Program-made: the position numbers and the translations under genes
Shown: piece by piece, positions 8,684 through 16,403 of the stretch
Layout: each line of letters begins with the position of its first letter
Position numbering within the stretch: position 1 is the first letter of the stretch
The notes under the pieces: model-generated
The model's database searches: none
The model's input: only the letters and a program-made list of their open reading frames with translations
Told to the model about the DNA's origin: nothing
Assembly (NCBI GenBank): GCA_963626805.1
Contig: CAVFXS010000028.1
Coordinates: 1-64,000, forward strand
Origin: CAG-632 sp963626805
GTDB taxonomy: Bacteria; Bacillota; Clostridia; Lachnospirales; Lachnospiraceae
Direction of reading: 5' to 3'
Length of the DNA stretch: 64,000 nt

Positions 8684-9517
8684 ATGATTTCACATAATAA
8701 TCAGAAGAAAATAGCAATAATCAATGATCTGTCCGGCTTCGGGCGGTGCTCAATTACGGTAGCACTCCCGATCATTTCTCATATGCGTCTGCAGTGTTGC
8801 CCGGTTCCGACATCTATTTTTTCCAACCATACCGGATATAAGCATTTCTTTTTTGAGGATTGTACTCAGAATATGCGGGAGTTCATCAGGAATTGGAAGC
8901 TGTTAGGACTGGAGTTTGATGGAATTGCAACAGGTTTTCTGGGCTCCTGTGAGCAGATTCAGATCGTAGAGGAGTTTATCCGGACATTTCGGACGGAGCG
9001 GACAAAGGTGATCATTGATCCGGTGATGGGAGATAATGGGGAACTGTATCCGACCTATACGGAGGATATGCGCCGGGAAATGAAGAAGCTGGTCTCTTAC
9101 GCAGATATTCTGACACCGAATCTGACGGAATGCTGTTTCCTGACAGATACACCGTATCGGCAGATGGGATGGACCAGAGCAGAATTATATACTATGGCAA
9201 AAAAACTGTCTCAGGTAGGTGCTGATAAGATTGTAATATCTGGTATTTCCATGGGCGAATATCTGGGAAATGTGGTGTATGAGCGGAACGGAGAAAAGAC
9301 CATCATACGGAGTAAACGGGTTGCACAGGAACGGGCAGGTACCGGCGATGTATTTGCATCTGTGATTGCGGGAGATTGTGTGAATGGTGTAGAATTCGCT
9401 GCATCTGTCAGAAAGGCAGTGCATTTTATCCGTGACTGTATGCTGCTTACCAATGAACGGCAGATTCCACCGGAGGATGGTATCTGCTTTGAAGAACTGC
9501 TCTATCGCTTAAAATAA
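8684..9517 (+). CDS. pdxY: Pyridoxamine/pyridoxal kinase, PfkB-like
   Basis: The 277-residue protein belongs to the ribokinase-like superfamily and resembles pyridoxal/pyridoxamine kinases, which phosphorylate B6 vitamers with ATP in the PLP salvage pathway. Support comes from the N-terminal NDLSGFGRCSITVALPI with the substrate-loop SNHTGYK, the central VIIDPVMGDNGELY and TPNLTECCFL, and the C-terminal anion-hole AGTGDVFAS with the catalytic Asp. ATG 8684 follows AGGAG at proper spacing. The gene stands alone between the tRNA-Arg terminator and an AT-rich promoter region. The MocR regulator at 29.9 kb might use PLP but is not adjacent. Choice of the symbol pdxY over pdxK is by resemblance. 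Confidence 0.87.
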   Translation: MISHNNQKKIAIINDLSGFGRCSITVALPIISHMRLQCCPVPTSIFSNHTGYKHFFFEDCTQNMREFIRNWKLLGLEFDGIATGFLGSCEQIQIVEEFIRTFRTERTKVIIDPVMGDNGELYPTYTEDMRREMKKLVSYADILTPNLTECCFLTDTPYRQMGWTRAELYTMAKKLSQVGADKIVISGISMGEYLGNVVYERNGEKTIIRSKRVAQERAGTGDVFASVIAGDCVNGVEFAASVRKAVHFIRDCMLLTNERQIPPEDGICFEELLYRLK

Positions 9518-9543
9518 CAATTTCATAGATTTTCAATTAAGTA

Positions 9544-9572
9544 TTGCAGGACCCTTAATAATATGTTACAAT
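9544..9572 (+). promoter_or_regulatory. Promoter of the transglutaminase-like gene
   Basis: TTGCAG (9544-9549), 17-bp spacer and TACAAT (9567-9572) lie 72 bp before the ATG at 9644. Confidence 0.55.
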
Positions 9573-9643
9573 TTTATTACATCTTGTTAAGGAACATTAA
9601 TATTTAAATCATGACGGATGAATAACGATATGGCAGGAATGAT

Positions 9644-10552
9644 ATGAAGATTTCGTTGAAAACCGGAGCAGGAGCCGGTATGATGCTGGCAATGGCAGCA
9701 TCATTGGTATTGATTACAGATTATACAGATAGACACGAACAGATTCAGATAGAGACAGCGGAAAATATTGCAATGAGTATGTCTATGGAGAAACTTGAGG
9801 CTGAGATTGCGGCACGGGTCGAGGCTGAGGAGGTATCTGCAGTGATTGCAAGCCTGGATACAGTGTCCTTATCCAGTTATAATGAGATTTTGACAGCACG
9901 TCAGTTATATGAGAATACATCCGGAGATGCAAGAGCCTATATTAATGAACAGGCTCTCCTGCATGCAGAGTCTGTATATGCACAGCTGGAGCAGGATCGT
10001 GCAGCGAAGCTGGCAGAGGCAATTACAGGCGGAGATGTGATGCAGGTTCTGGAATATGCCGATGTGCAGGTACAGGGATCCGGGGATGCATATCTGGATT
10101 CGCTGGTACAGGATTTTATTGAAAAGGCCACAACGGATGATATGAGCCGTTCCGGGCAGTTGAAGGCCTGCTATGATTATATGATAGAGAATTACAGCTA
10201 TGGCTACAATTATAATTACAATTATGGTTCCGGAAAGAAGTCTGTAGCGTGGGCTACCGCTTTCCTGCGGGATGGCTACGGAGCCTGTAATAACTGGTCG
10301 GCTGCCTTTACCTATATTGCAAGGGCCCTGGGATATGATTGCAGACTGTGTTATGGTAGTACTGCATCGGCCAGAGGTGGCAGCGTTGAGCATTACTGGC
10401 CGGGTATTGTAGTGGAGGGTACAGAATTTATATTTGATCCGCAGGTAGAAGGAGATATGACACGGAGAAGTGGTGTGAATCAGCATAAGCGGTTCGGACT
10501 GACCGGAACAGCGGCATCAGCGAAATACTATTTTTCAACTACGATGGAATAA
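9644..10552 (+). CDS. Secreted or membrane-anchored transglutaminase-like protein
   Basis: The 302-residue protein begins with a signal sequence or anchor (lysines, then a hydrophobic stretch to about residue 28). An alpha-helical, Ala/Glu-rich region (30-140) follows, then a transglutaminase/protease-like fold. The catalytic triad can be assigned: Cys in GYGACNNWSAAF (~210), His in VEHYWPGIV (~250) and Asp in FIFDPQVE (~264). The family contains cysteine proteases, amidases and cross-linkers, so hydrolysis of cell-wall or extracellular peptides is as likely as cross-linking. A Tyr/Asn-rich run (YGYNYNYNYGSG, ~187-198) precedes the active-site cysteine. It has its own promoter and terminator, so it is a single-gene unit. 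Confidence 0.82.
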   Translation: MKISLKTGAGAGMMLAMAASLVLITDYTDRHEQIQIETAENIAMSMSMEKLEAEIAARVEAEEVSAVIASLDTVSLSSYNEILTARQLYENTSGDARAYINEQALLHAESVYAQLEQDRAAKLAEAITGGDVMQVLEYADVQVQGSGDAYLDSLVQDFIEKATTDDMSRSGQLKACYDYMIENYSYGYNYNYNYGSGKKSVAWATAFLRDGYGACNNWSAAFTYIARALGYDCRLCYGSTASARGGSVEHYWPGIVVEGTEFIFDPQVEGDMTRRSGVNQHKRFGLTGTAASAKYYFSTTME

Positions 10553-10557
10553 ACAAA

Positions 10558-10606
10558 AAAACCATGGAATCCATCCGATAGCCGGATCGGTTCCATGGTT
10601 TTCTTA
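10558..10606 (+). terminator. Terminator after the transglutaminase-like gene
   Basis: Perfect 12-nt arms (10558-10569 with 10591-10602) enclose a further small hairpin, with T-rich sequence after it. Confidence 0.88.
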
Positions 10607-10616
10607 ATTTCAGGAT

Positions 10617-10662
10617 TATAGGAGACCTATAGGATAAAACGTGAGTTATAGGACAAAACGTG
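10617..10662. repeat. Short direct repeats TATAGGAyAAAACGTG
   Basis: Two copies differing at one base lie at 10628-10643 and 10647-10662 (19-bp period); a partial copy (TATAGGA) lies at 10617-10623. They sit between two terminators, in a 425-bp stretch that otherwise holds tRNA-Gln and its promoter but no protein gene. No function is recognised. Confidence 0.6.
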
Positions 10663-10701
10663 TCGATGGTTAATTGCGGTCAACAAACGTTTTAAAAAGG
10701 T

Positions 10702-10732
10702 AAAAGGATCTGTAAACCTTACAGACCCTTTT
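10702..10732 (-). terminator. Terminator of tRNA-Gln
   Basis: Arms 10702-10715 and 10719-10732 pair with one wobble. Read on the minus strand the hairpin begins 2 nt after the tRNA and ends in TTTT. Confidence 0.8.
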
Positions 10733-10734
10733 TA

Positions 10735-10806
10735 CTGGGATAGCAGGATTCGAACCTACAGATGCTGGAATCAGAATCCAGTGCCTTACCATTTGGCGAT
10801 ATCCCA
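10735..10806 (-). tRNA. tRNA-Gln (anticodon CTG)
   Basis: On the minus strand the 72-nt cloverleaf has acceptor arms TGGGATA/TATCCCA, D-arm with AAATGGTAAGGC, anticodon stem CTGGA/TCCAG with loop TTCTGAT (anticodon CTG) and T-arm with GGTTCGAATCC. CTG reads CAG, the dominant Gln codon in the genes around it. CCA is not encoded. Confidence 0.96.
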
Positions 10807-10824
10807 TCACTCACAACAATGGAT

Positions 10825-10853
10825 ATTATACAGTAAGAAAAAGAAAAAAGCAA
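10825..10853 (-). promoter_or_regulatory. Promoter of tRNA-Gln
   Basis: On the minus strand TTGCTT (10853-10848), a 17-bp spacer and a consensus TATAAT (10830-10825) lie about 19 bp upstream of the mature tRNA 5' end. Confidence 0.75.
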
Positions 10854-10976
10854 TACTTTTTTGAAAAAAATATAAAAAAGTTTCAAAGATATTATTAAAA
10901 TCTTAAATTTTAAAATAAGTATGACAAACAGGGTGCTTTTATGTATAATAAGACAGATACAAAGGAGGCAGTGTTG

Positions 10977-11348
10977 ATGGGTAAGCTGATATATATTGTG
11001 CCGTGGGCAATCTGTGACACGGATAACATATATGTGAAGAAAGTAAATCAGTTCACAGGCGGGGTACCTGGGGAGCAGACCATTGTTGATGACTGGAGTG
11101 TGAAGAGCGTCCTGAAGAGCCCGGATAAACGAACAAGGGATATATACGTGATTCTGGATGTATATCGCGGATATGATTTTAAGTCAAAGAGCAGGGATGT
11201 ATCAATTTTGGATGTGACGAATTCTGTAAAACGGTTACAGGAGCTTGGATATGTTCCGGCAGAGGAAACCGAGAAGGCGTTCATCAGGCAGAAGATTCTC
11301 AAATGGGATTCCTCACCAAAGAGTAAAAAGACGGTCGCCAACAGATAG
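10977..11348 (+). CDS. Hypothetical protein, 123 residues
   Basis: I do not recognise the family. The product is soluble and mixed alpha/beta, starting MGKLIYIVPWAICDTDNIY and ending in a Lys/Ser-rich tail. No signal peptide, membrane helix or cysteine cluster is present. ATG 10977 is chosen because AGGAGG lies 8 nt before it; an upstream in-frame ATG at 10941 has no site. The stop is 15 nt before the thioesterase gene, so the two are probably co-transcribed, which is the only clue to its role. Phrases such as RDIYVILDVYRGYDFKSKSR suggest a compact domain, but no function is inferred. Confidence 0.7.
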   Translation: MGKLIYIVPWAICDTDNIYVKKVNQFTGGVPGEQTIVDDWSVKSVLKSPDKRTRDIYVILDVYRGYDFKSKSRDVSILDVTNSVKRLQELGYVPAEETEKAFIRQKILKWDSSPKSKKTVANR

Positions 11349-11363
11349 AAAGAAGGAATGAAT

Positions 11364-12071
11364 ATGTATGAAATGAAAGTACGTATCCGGTTCAGTGATA
11401 TAGGCTCCGATCAGAAGCTGCGATTATATGAGCTTCCGAAATATTTTCAGGATATCAGCATTGAACATTCAGAGGTAGTCGGAGTCGGGATTCCGTATTT
11501 GACACCGCGCTCCCTTGCCTGGCTTCTGACATCGTGGCAGATTGATATTGGACGGCTACCGGTATATAATGAGATCGTGACAGTTCGGACATGGCCGTAT
11601 AGTTTCCGGTCATCCTTTGGTTATCGAAATTATGAGATCGTGGATGAAGCGGGAAATCAGATTGTAAAGGCCTATGCCCTGTGGCTGCATACGGATATTG
11701 CGAATATGAAGCCGTCGGTAACGCTTCCGGAGGAGTATAGCAGATATGGACTGGATGCCCAGCTGGAAATGGAGTATCAGCCACGTAAGATTGCACTTCC
11801 TTCAGGAATGGAAGAGGTGGATCAGGTGTTGGTAACAGAGCATTATGCAGATATGTATCAGCATATGAATAATGCAATGTATGTGGATATTGCATCGGAT
11901 TATCTTCCGGAGTACGCAGAGATTGCCCGGATCCGGGTAGACTACCGGAAGCAGGTAAAGATCGGGGATCGGATGTATATCAGACGGCAGGTAACAGAGG
12001 ATAAATGTTATGTGGCATTCTACGATGAGATCGGCGGTATGCATGTGAGTACGGAGTTTATAATGCGGTAA
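11364..12071 (+). CDS. Acyl-ACP thioesterase, FatA/FatB-like
   Basis: The 235-residue protein is a double hot-dog acyl-[ACP] thioesterase, which releases free fatty acids from acyl carrier protein. Support: the N-terminal MKVRIRFSDIGSDQKLRLYE, the conserved LTSWQIDIGRLPVYNEI and VRTWPYSFRSSFGYRNYEI, and the second hot-dog start TEHYADMYQHMNNAMYVDI with the Asn/His/Tyr set of this family. Length fits bacterial members. ATG 11364 lies 6 nt after AAGGA; the earlier ATG 11358 abuts that site. The stop overlaps an upstream start codon of the next frame, so it is in an operon with the preceding small gene and cvfB. Confidence 0.9.
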   Translation: MYEMKVRIRFSDIGSDQKLRLYELPKYFQDISIEHSEVVGVGIPYLTPRSLAWLLTSWQIDIGRLPVYNEIVTVRTWPYSFRSSFGYRNYEIVDEAGNQIVKAYALWLHTDIANMKPSVTLPEEYSRYGLDAQLEMEYQPRKIALPSGMEEVDQVLVTEHYADMYQHMNNAMYVDIASDYLPEYAEIARIRVDYRKQVKIGDRMYIRRQVTEDKCYVAFYDEIGGMHVSTEFIMR

Positions 12072-12103
12072 TGTATGTAGGTGTGGGAAAGGAAGAGAAA
12101 AGG

Positions 12104-12928
12104 ATGATAGAAGTAGGAAAGTATCTGACTCTTAAGGTGCTCCGGATGAAGGATTTTGGAGTATATCTGGGAGAGGAAGAGGAAGCTGTATTGCTTCCGA
12201 GGAAACAGGTTCCGGAGCATACGAAGGTGGGGGATACTATAGAGGTATTTGTTTACCGGGATTCCCGGGACAGAAAGATTGCAACAACGAACCGACCGTA
12301 TCTGACGGTTGGCGAGATCGGCGTATTGAAGGTGGTCAGTGTAGCGGGAATCGGTGCATTTATGGACTGCGGACTGGAGCGGGATATATTACTTCCGTTT
12401 AAAGAGCAGACGACCAAGGTGGCAGAGGGCGAATCCTATCCCGTATATATGTATGTGGATAAGAGTGACCGGCTTTGTGTGACAATGCGGTTATATCAGC
12501 ATCTGGATATGAATTCACCATATAAAAAGAATGATATGGTTCGTGGAATCGTTTATGAATATAAGGATCACATGGGAGCATTTATTCTGGTGGAGGGTAA
12601 ATACTCCGGTCTGGTTCCGAAAAAAGAATTATATCAGAAGGTTTCCGTTGGTGAGGAGATCGAGGGCCGGATCATGAATGTCCGGGAGGATGGAAAGCTG
12701 GATATCAGCCTGCGGAAAGTCGCATATGTGCAGATGAATGAGGATGCCGGGCGGATCGAGCAGCGTATGGATGAGTTGGGCGGTATATTGCCGTTTACAG
12801 ATAAGGCATCTCCGGAGAAGATCAAGGAAGAGTTCGGCATGAGCAAGAATGAGTTCAAACGGGCAGTCGGACATTTGCTGAAGGCAGGAAAGATTGAGAT
12901 CACCGATCAGGAGATTCATAAAAAGTAA
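12104..12928 (+). CDS. cvfB: S1 RNA-binding protein, CvfB family
   Basis: The 274-residue protein contains successive S1/OB folds (residues ~1-60, 65-135 with VVSVAGIGAFMDCGLERDILLPF, and 145-210 with YEYKDHMGAFILVEGKYSGLVPK). A C-terminal winged-helix follows, ending FGMSKNEFKRAVGHLLKAGKI. This is the CvfB layout (conserved virulence factor B; RNA-binding, regulatory role in staphylococci). The true start is taken as ATG 12104, which opens with the usual MIEVGKYLTLKVLR and has AAAGGA about 10 nt upstream. Its target RNAs in this organism are unknown. Confidence 0.88.
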   Translation: MIEVGKYLTLKVLRMKDFGVYLGEEEEAVLLPRKQVPEHTKVGDTIEVFVYRDSRDRKIATTNRPYLTVGEIGVLKVVSVAGIGAFMDCGLERDILLPFKEQTTKVAEGESYPVYMYVDKSDRLCVTMRLYQHLDMNSPYKKNDMVRGIVYEYKDHMGAFILVEGKYSGLVPKKELYQKVSVGEEIEGRIMNVREDGKLDISLRKVAYVQMNEDAGRIEQRMDELGGILPFTDKASPEKIKEEFGMSKNEFKRAVGHLLKAGKIEITDQEIHKK

Positions 12929-12957
12929 GATACAAGTAAGAATGGAGGCTATTATTT

Positions 12958-13335
12958 ATGAAGAAAGTAATATCAACAGACAAAGCACCGGCAGCAATCG
13001 GACCATATTCACAGGCAATTGAGGTAAACGGCATGATCTTTACATCCGGTGTGATTCCGATTGATCCGGCAACCAATACGCTGGTAGAAGGCGATATTCA
13101 GGTACAGGCAAAGCAGGCGATCGGTAATCTGGCGGCGTTGCTGACAGAGGCAGGCACCAGCTGTGAGAATGTAATTAAAACAACCGTATTTATTAAGGAT
13201 ATGAATGATTTTGCAAAGGTAAATGAAATCTATGCCGAGTTCTTCCATGGAGAATGTCCGGCACGTTCCTGCGTAGAGGTAGCGAGACTTCCGAAGGATG
13301 TTTTGATCGAGATCGAAGCAATCGCAGTAAAGTAA
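12958..13335 (+). CDS. ridA: RidA family reactive enamine/imine deaminase
   Basis: The 125-residue protein is the standard RidA/YjgF/UK114 length. RidA hydrolyses reactive 2-aminoacrylate and other enamines/imines made by PLP enzymes, protecting cells from their damage. The family marks are AIGPYSQAI at residues 12-20, FTSGVIPIDP, and CPARSCVEVARLPKDVLIEIEAIAV with the catalytic arginine at about 105. ATG 12958 follows GGAGG. It trails cvfB by 29 bp, probably in the same transcript. Confidence 0.95.
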   Translation: MKKVISTDKAPAAIGPYSQAIEVNGMIFTSGVIPIDPATNTLVEGDIQVQAKQAIGNLAALLTEAGTSCENVIKTTVFIKDMNDFAKVNEIYAEFFHGECPARSCVEVARLPKDVLIEIEAIAVK

Positions 13336-13398
13336 TCCGGAAGGATGGTACATAGAGCGGTTATTCCGGCATATGTGTGATAGCCGGCTGGAGGATAT

Positions 13399-14400
13399 AT
13401 GGAGAAGAAAAAGATGATACGGGGAGCCAGTATCCTGTTTCTGATACTGGTAATGATTAATATTGGTATAGGATTGATTGATTTCGGAGATATTCCGGTG
13501 GTATTGAATATACTGATTCCACAGGGACTGATCATGATTCCGGTGCTGATCTATGCTTTGGTGACCAGGCAGAGACTGTTCCGGCTGATCCGGTTCCGTA
13601 AGATTAATTTCTGGTCCTTGTTGCTTGTAATTCCGGTGGTGTATCTGGTGGAGCCGTTACTGATTTGTATTAATGCGATCAGTATGGCATTTTCTACAAA
13701 CGTGATTGCGGGCACCATGGACGGTGTGACCAAGGCATTACCATATGTAGCTGGGATTTCCCTGCTGGCATTGCTTCCGGCAATTGTTGAAGAAACCACA
13801 TTCCGTGGAGTACTATTGAACAGCTTTTATCAGGAGCGGTATCCGTGGACGGCAATCCTGTTCTCGGCGCTGTGCTTCGGACTCATGCATATGAATTTCA
13901 ATCAGATCGCATATGCATTGGCACTTGGAATCTTAATGGGAATTCTGCTGGAGGCAAGTGGTAGTATTCTGGCAACGATGCTGCTGCATTTCCTGTATAA
14001 TGCGACATCGACCTCACTGCTATATCTGTTACCGAAGCTGATGAGCTGGAGTACACAGGTGCTGGAGGACAGTGGTATTAACCAGCAGGAGATGGATCAG
14101 ATGATAAATGTCAGTGACGCAGCTGCAGTAACGACTCCGGGACAGTGTCTGGCGATTGCGGGCATGATGCTGATCCCTGCACTGGTGGGGCTGGCATTGG
14201 CCGGTCTTCTGGTATATGCTATTGCATATCTGAACGGAAGACAAGAGATTTTGAAGAGTATGTTCCGGAAGAAGACACCGGAAGAGAAGGAAGCCATAAA
14301 AATCGATAAGGTTCGAGTTATGAATGTGATACTTGGTGTGGGAATGGGTCTGTGTATAGTATATGCGATACTGGTCGAGATCCTGCGGCGGATCGGATAG
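13399..14400 (+). CDS. CPBP family intramembrane metalloprotease
   Basis: The 333-residue polytopic membrane protein has about eight hydrophobic segments. The CPBP (Abi/CAAX-processing-like) signature is clear: PAIVEETTFRGVLLNSF (motif 1, EExxxR, residues ~127-140), then FGLMHMNFNQIAYALALGIL (motif 2, HxxxN) and a third motif with LLHFLYNATS. These are glutamate/histidine intramembrane proteases that act on prenylated or membrane peptides; bacterial roles include bacteriocin immunity and anti-sigma cleavage, and the substrate here is unknown. ATG 13399 follows GGAGG. It ends the thioesterase-cvfB-ridA group, before a bidirectional terminator. Confidence 0.9.
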   Translation: MEKKKMIRGASILFLILVMINIGIGLIDFGDIPVVLNILIPQGLIMIPVLIYALVTRQRLFRLIRFRKINFWSLLLVIPVVYLVEPLLICINAISMAFSTNVIAGTMDGVTKALPYVAGISLLALLPAIVEETTFRGVLLNSFYQERYPWTAILFSALCFGLMHMNFNQIAYALALGILMGILLEASGSILATMLLHFLYNATSTSLLYLLPKLMSWSTQVLEDSGINQQEMDQMINVSDAAAVTTPGQCLAIAGMMLIPALVGLALAGLLVYAIAYLNGRQEILKSMFRKKTPEEKEAIKIDKVRVMNVILGVGMGLCIVYAILVEILRRIG

Positions 14401-14458
14401 CACCGGAATCAGGATGCAGGCTTTATGACGAATGTAAATACATAATAAGATAGAAAAT

Positions 14459-14495
14459 AAAAAGAGAATCCAAGATCATTTGGATTCTCTTTTTG
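14459..14495. terminator. Bidirectional terminator between CPBP gene and pyrG
   Basis: Arms 14459-14473 and 14480-14494 are a perfect 15-bp stem, AAAAA-flanked on one side and TTTTT on the other. It therefore serves both converging genes. Confidence 0.93.
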
Positions 14496-14520
14496 ATTTT
14501 ATATAGTTGATTCAGATGGA

Positions 14521-16134
14521 CTATTGATTCTTTTCCTGATGCGCCAAAGCAGCACCTAAAAATCCCTTGAATAATGGATGTGCTTTGTTTGGACGGGACT
14601 TGAATTCTGGATGAGCTTGAGTTCCGATGAACCAAGGATGATCCTCCAGCTCTACCATTTCAATGATGTGCCCGTCCGGAGAATGACCGACCTGCTTCAT
14701 GCCATGTGTGGTCAATGCGGCACGGTAATCATTATTTACTTCATAACGGTGACGATGACGCTCCTCGATATGATCGGTACCGTAAAGCTGGTAAGACTTG
14801 GAGGTCTTATCCAGAACACAAGGATAAGAACCCAGACGAAGCGTGCCGCCCAGGTCGGTGACACCGTTCTGATCAGGCATAATGTGTATGACCTGATGGA
14901 CAGAGCTTGGATTAAACTCACTGCTGTTGGCATCCGCATAGCCTAAAACATTTCTGGCGAATTCTACGATGGTCAGCTGCATACCCAGACAGAGTCCCAG
15001 ATATGGTATCTTGTTCTCACGAGCATAACGGATCGCATCAATCATGCCTTCAATACCACGATCACCAAAGCCGCCCGGAACAATGATTCCGTGAACACCC
15101 TTCAGGATCTCGCCGACATTCTCGGAATTTACCAGCTCGGAATCTACCCACTTGATATCGACCTCGGCATCATGTGCAACCGCACCGTGCTTTAAGGCCT
15201 CGACAACGGAGATATATGCATCGTGAAGTGCAACATACTTACCGACCAGAGCGACCGTGACCTTGCGGGTTGGATTCTTCCAACGGTTCACCATATCAAT
15301 CCAGTCCTTTAAGTCCGGCTCCGGACAAGGCATATGCAGGCAGTCGCAGGCAATATTTGCCAGATGCTCTTTCTCCATATCCAGCGGAACTTCATATAAT
15401 ACATCGCAATCCAGATTCTGGATTACATGGGAAGGTTCTACATTACAGAACATTGCAATCTTGCTCTTGATGCCCTGATCCAGCGGCAGGTCGGAACGGC
15501 AGACCAGAATGTCCGGATGAAGACCGAGACCCTGCAGTTCTTTTACACTGGCCTGAGTAGGCTTGGTTTTTAACTCGCCCGAAGACTTTAAATAAGGGAT
15601 CAGGGTCACATGGATTAAAATGCAGTTCTCTTTGCCGACATCGTGCTGGAACTGACGAATCGCCTCCAGAAACGGCTGACTCTCGATATCACCGACGGTT
15701 CCTCCGACTTCAATGATCGCAACCTCTGTCTGCTTTGCTTCCGGATTGCGGTAGAAGCGGCTTTTGATTTCATTTGTTACATGTGGAATAACCTGTACGG
15801 TGTGCCCGCCGAAATCGCCACGACGTTCCTTTGTCAGAATGCTCCAGTAAATCTTACCGGTTGTAACGTTAGAATTTTTATTCAGACTTTCGTCAATAAA
15901 TCTTTCATAGTGTCCAAGATCCAAGTCGGTTTCGATACCGTCATCGGTGACGAACACCTCCCCGTGCTGAACAGGGTTCATGGTTCCTGGATCCATATTA
16001 ATGTATGGATCAAATTTCTGGCTATGCACTTTATAGCCACGTGCTTTTAACAGACGACCCAGGGATGCTGCGGTAATACCTTTTCCGAGACCCGAAACAA
16101 CTCCGCCAGTTACAAAAATGTACTTAACTGCCAT
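14521..16134 (-). CDS. pyrG: CTP synthase
   Basis: The 537-residue enzyme converts UTP to CTP with glutamine and ATP. The N-terminal amidoligase domain begins KYIFVTGGVVSGLGKGITAA and contains DPYINMDPGTMNP and the GGTVGDIES loop. The C-terminal class I glutaminase has GIIVPGGFGDRG and the nucleophile in PYLGLCLGMQ, with the distal HPEF triad part. Length equals that of the family. I placed the start at MAVK (16134), which follows AGGAGG; an in-frame extension to 16191 has no family support. The promoter (16212-16240) gives a leader of about 70 nt in which I see no terminator hairpin and no GGG at the predicted start, so Bacillus-type reiterative attenuation is not evident. Confidence 0.98.
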   Translation of the reverse strand: MAVKYIFVTGGVVSGLGKGITAASLGRLLKARGYKVHSQKFDPYINMDPGTMNPVQHGEVFVTDDGIETDLDLGHYERFIDESLNKNSNVTTGKIYWSILTKERRGDFGGHTVQVIPHVTNEIKSRFYRNPEAKQTEVAIIEVGGTVGDIESQPFLEAIRQFQHDVGKENCILIHVTLIPYLKSSGELKTKPTQASVKELQGLGLHPDILVCRSDLPLDQGIKSKIAMFCNVEPSHVIQNLDCDVLYEVPLDMEKEHLANIACDCLHMPCPEPDLKDWIDMVNRWKNPTRKVTVALVGKYVALHDAYISVVEALKHGAVAHDAEVDIKWVDSELVNSENVGEILKGVHGIIVPGGFGDRGIEGMIDAIRYARENKIPYLGLCLGMQLTIVEFARNVLGYADANSSEFNPSSVHQVIHIMPDQNGVTDLGGTLRLGSYPCVLDKTSKSYQLYGTDHIEERHRHRYEVNNDYRAALTTHGMKQVGHSPDGHIIEMVELEDHPWFIGTQAHPEFKSRPNKAHPLFKGFLGAALAHQEKNQ

Positions 16135-16211
16135 ATCTATCCTCCTGTGTGTGCCAGTCGTTCGTGTTCTGCTACCACATTGAACACCCAATGCTTGACA
16201 TAATCGAATTA

Positions 16212-16240
16212 ATTATAAAAGAAGCAGAAATAATAGTCAA
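16212..16240 (-). promoter_or_regulatory. pyrG promoter
   Basis: On the minus strand TTGACT (16240-16235), exactly 17 bp, then consensus TATAAT (16217-16212), about 78 bp before the pyrG start. Confidence 0.85.
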
Positions 16241-16290
16241 GGGACAGAATGCTGTTTACACAAGTTTAACATTGTTTCCATAACTTTTAT

Positions 16291-16319
16291 TTGATTTATT
16301 ATAAAGAACCTAGTATATT
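16291..16319 (+). promoter_or_regulatory. ftsH promoter
   Basis: TTGATT (16291-16296), 17-bp spacer, TATATT (16314-16319). It is 85 bp upstream of the ftsH start and divergent from the pyrG promoter. Confidence 0.65.
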
Positions 16320-16403
16320 AATCAAAGAGCGTTACGTTTTCATGTATTGCACAGAATAAAAGTAAGATGCGGATAGGATTGTGTTGTGGCAAGGAGGGAT
16401 ATG

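Noticed and set aside
16141..16211. Bacillus-type attenuation in the pyrG leader
   Set aside because: I found no G run at the predicted start site and no terminator hairpin in the ~70-nt leader.
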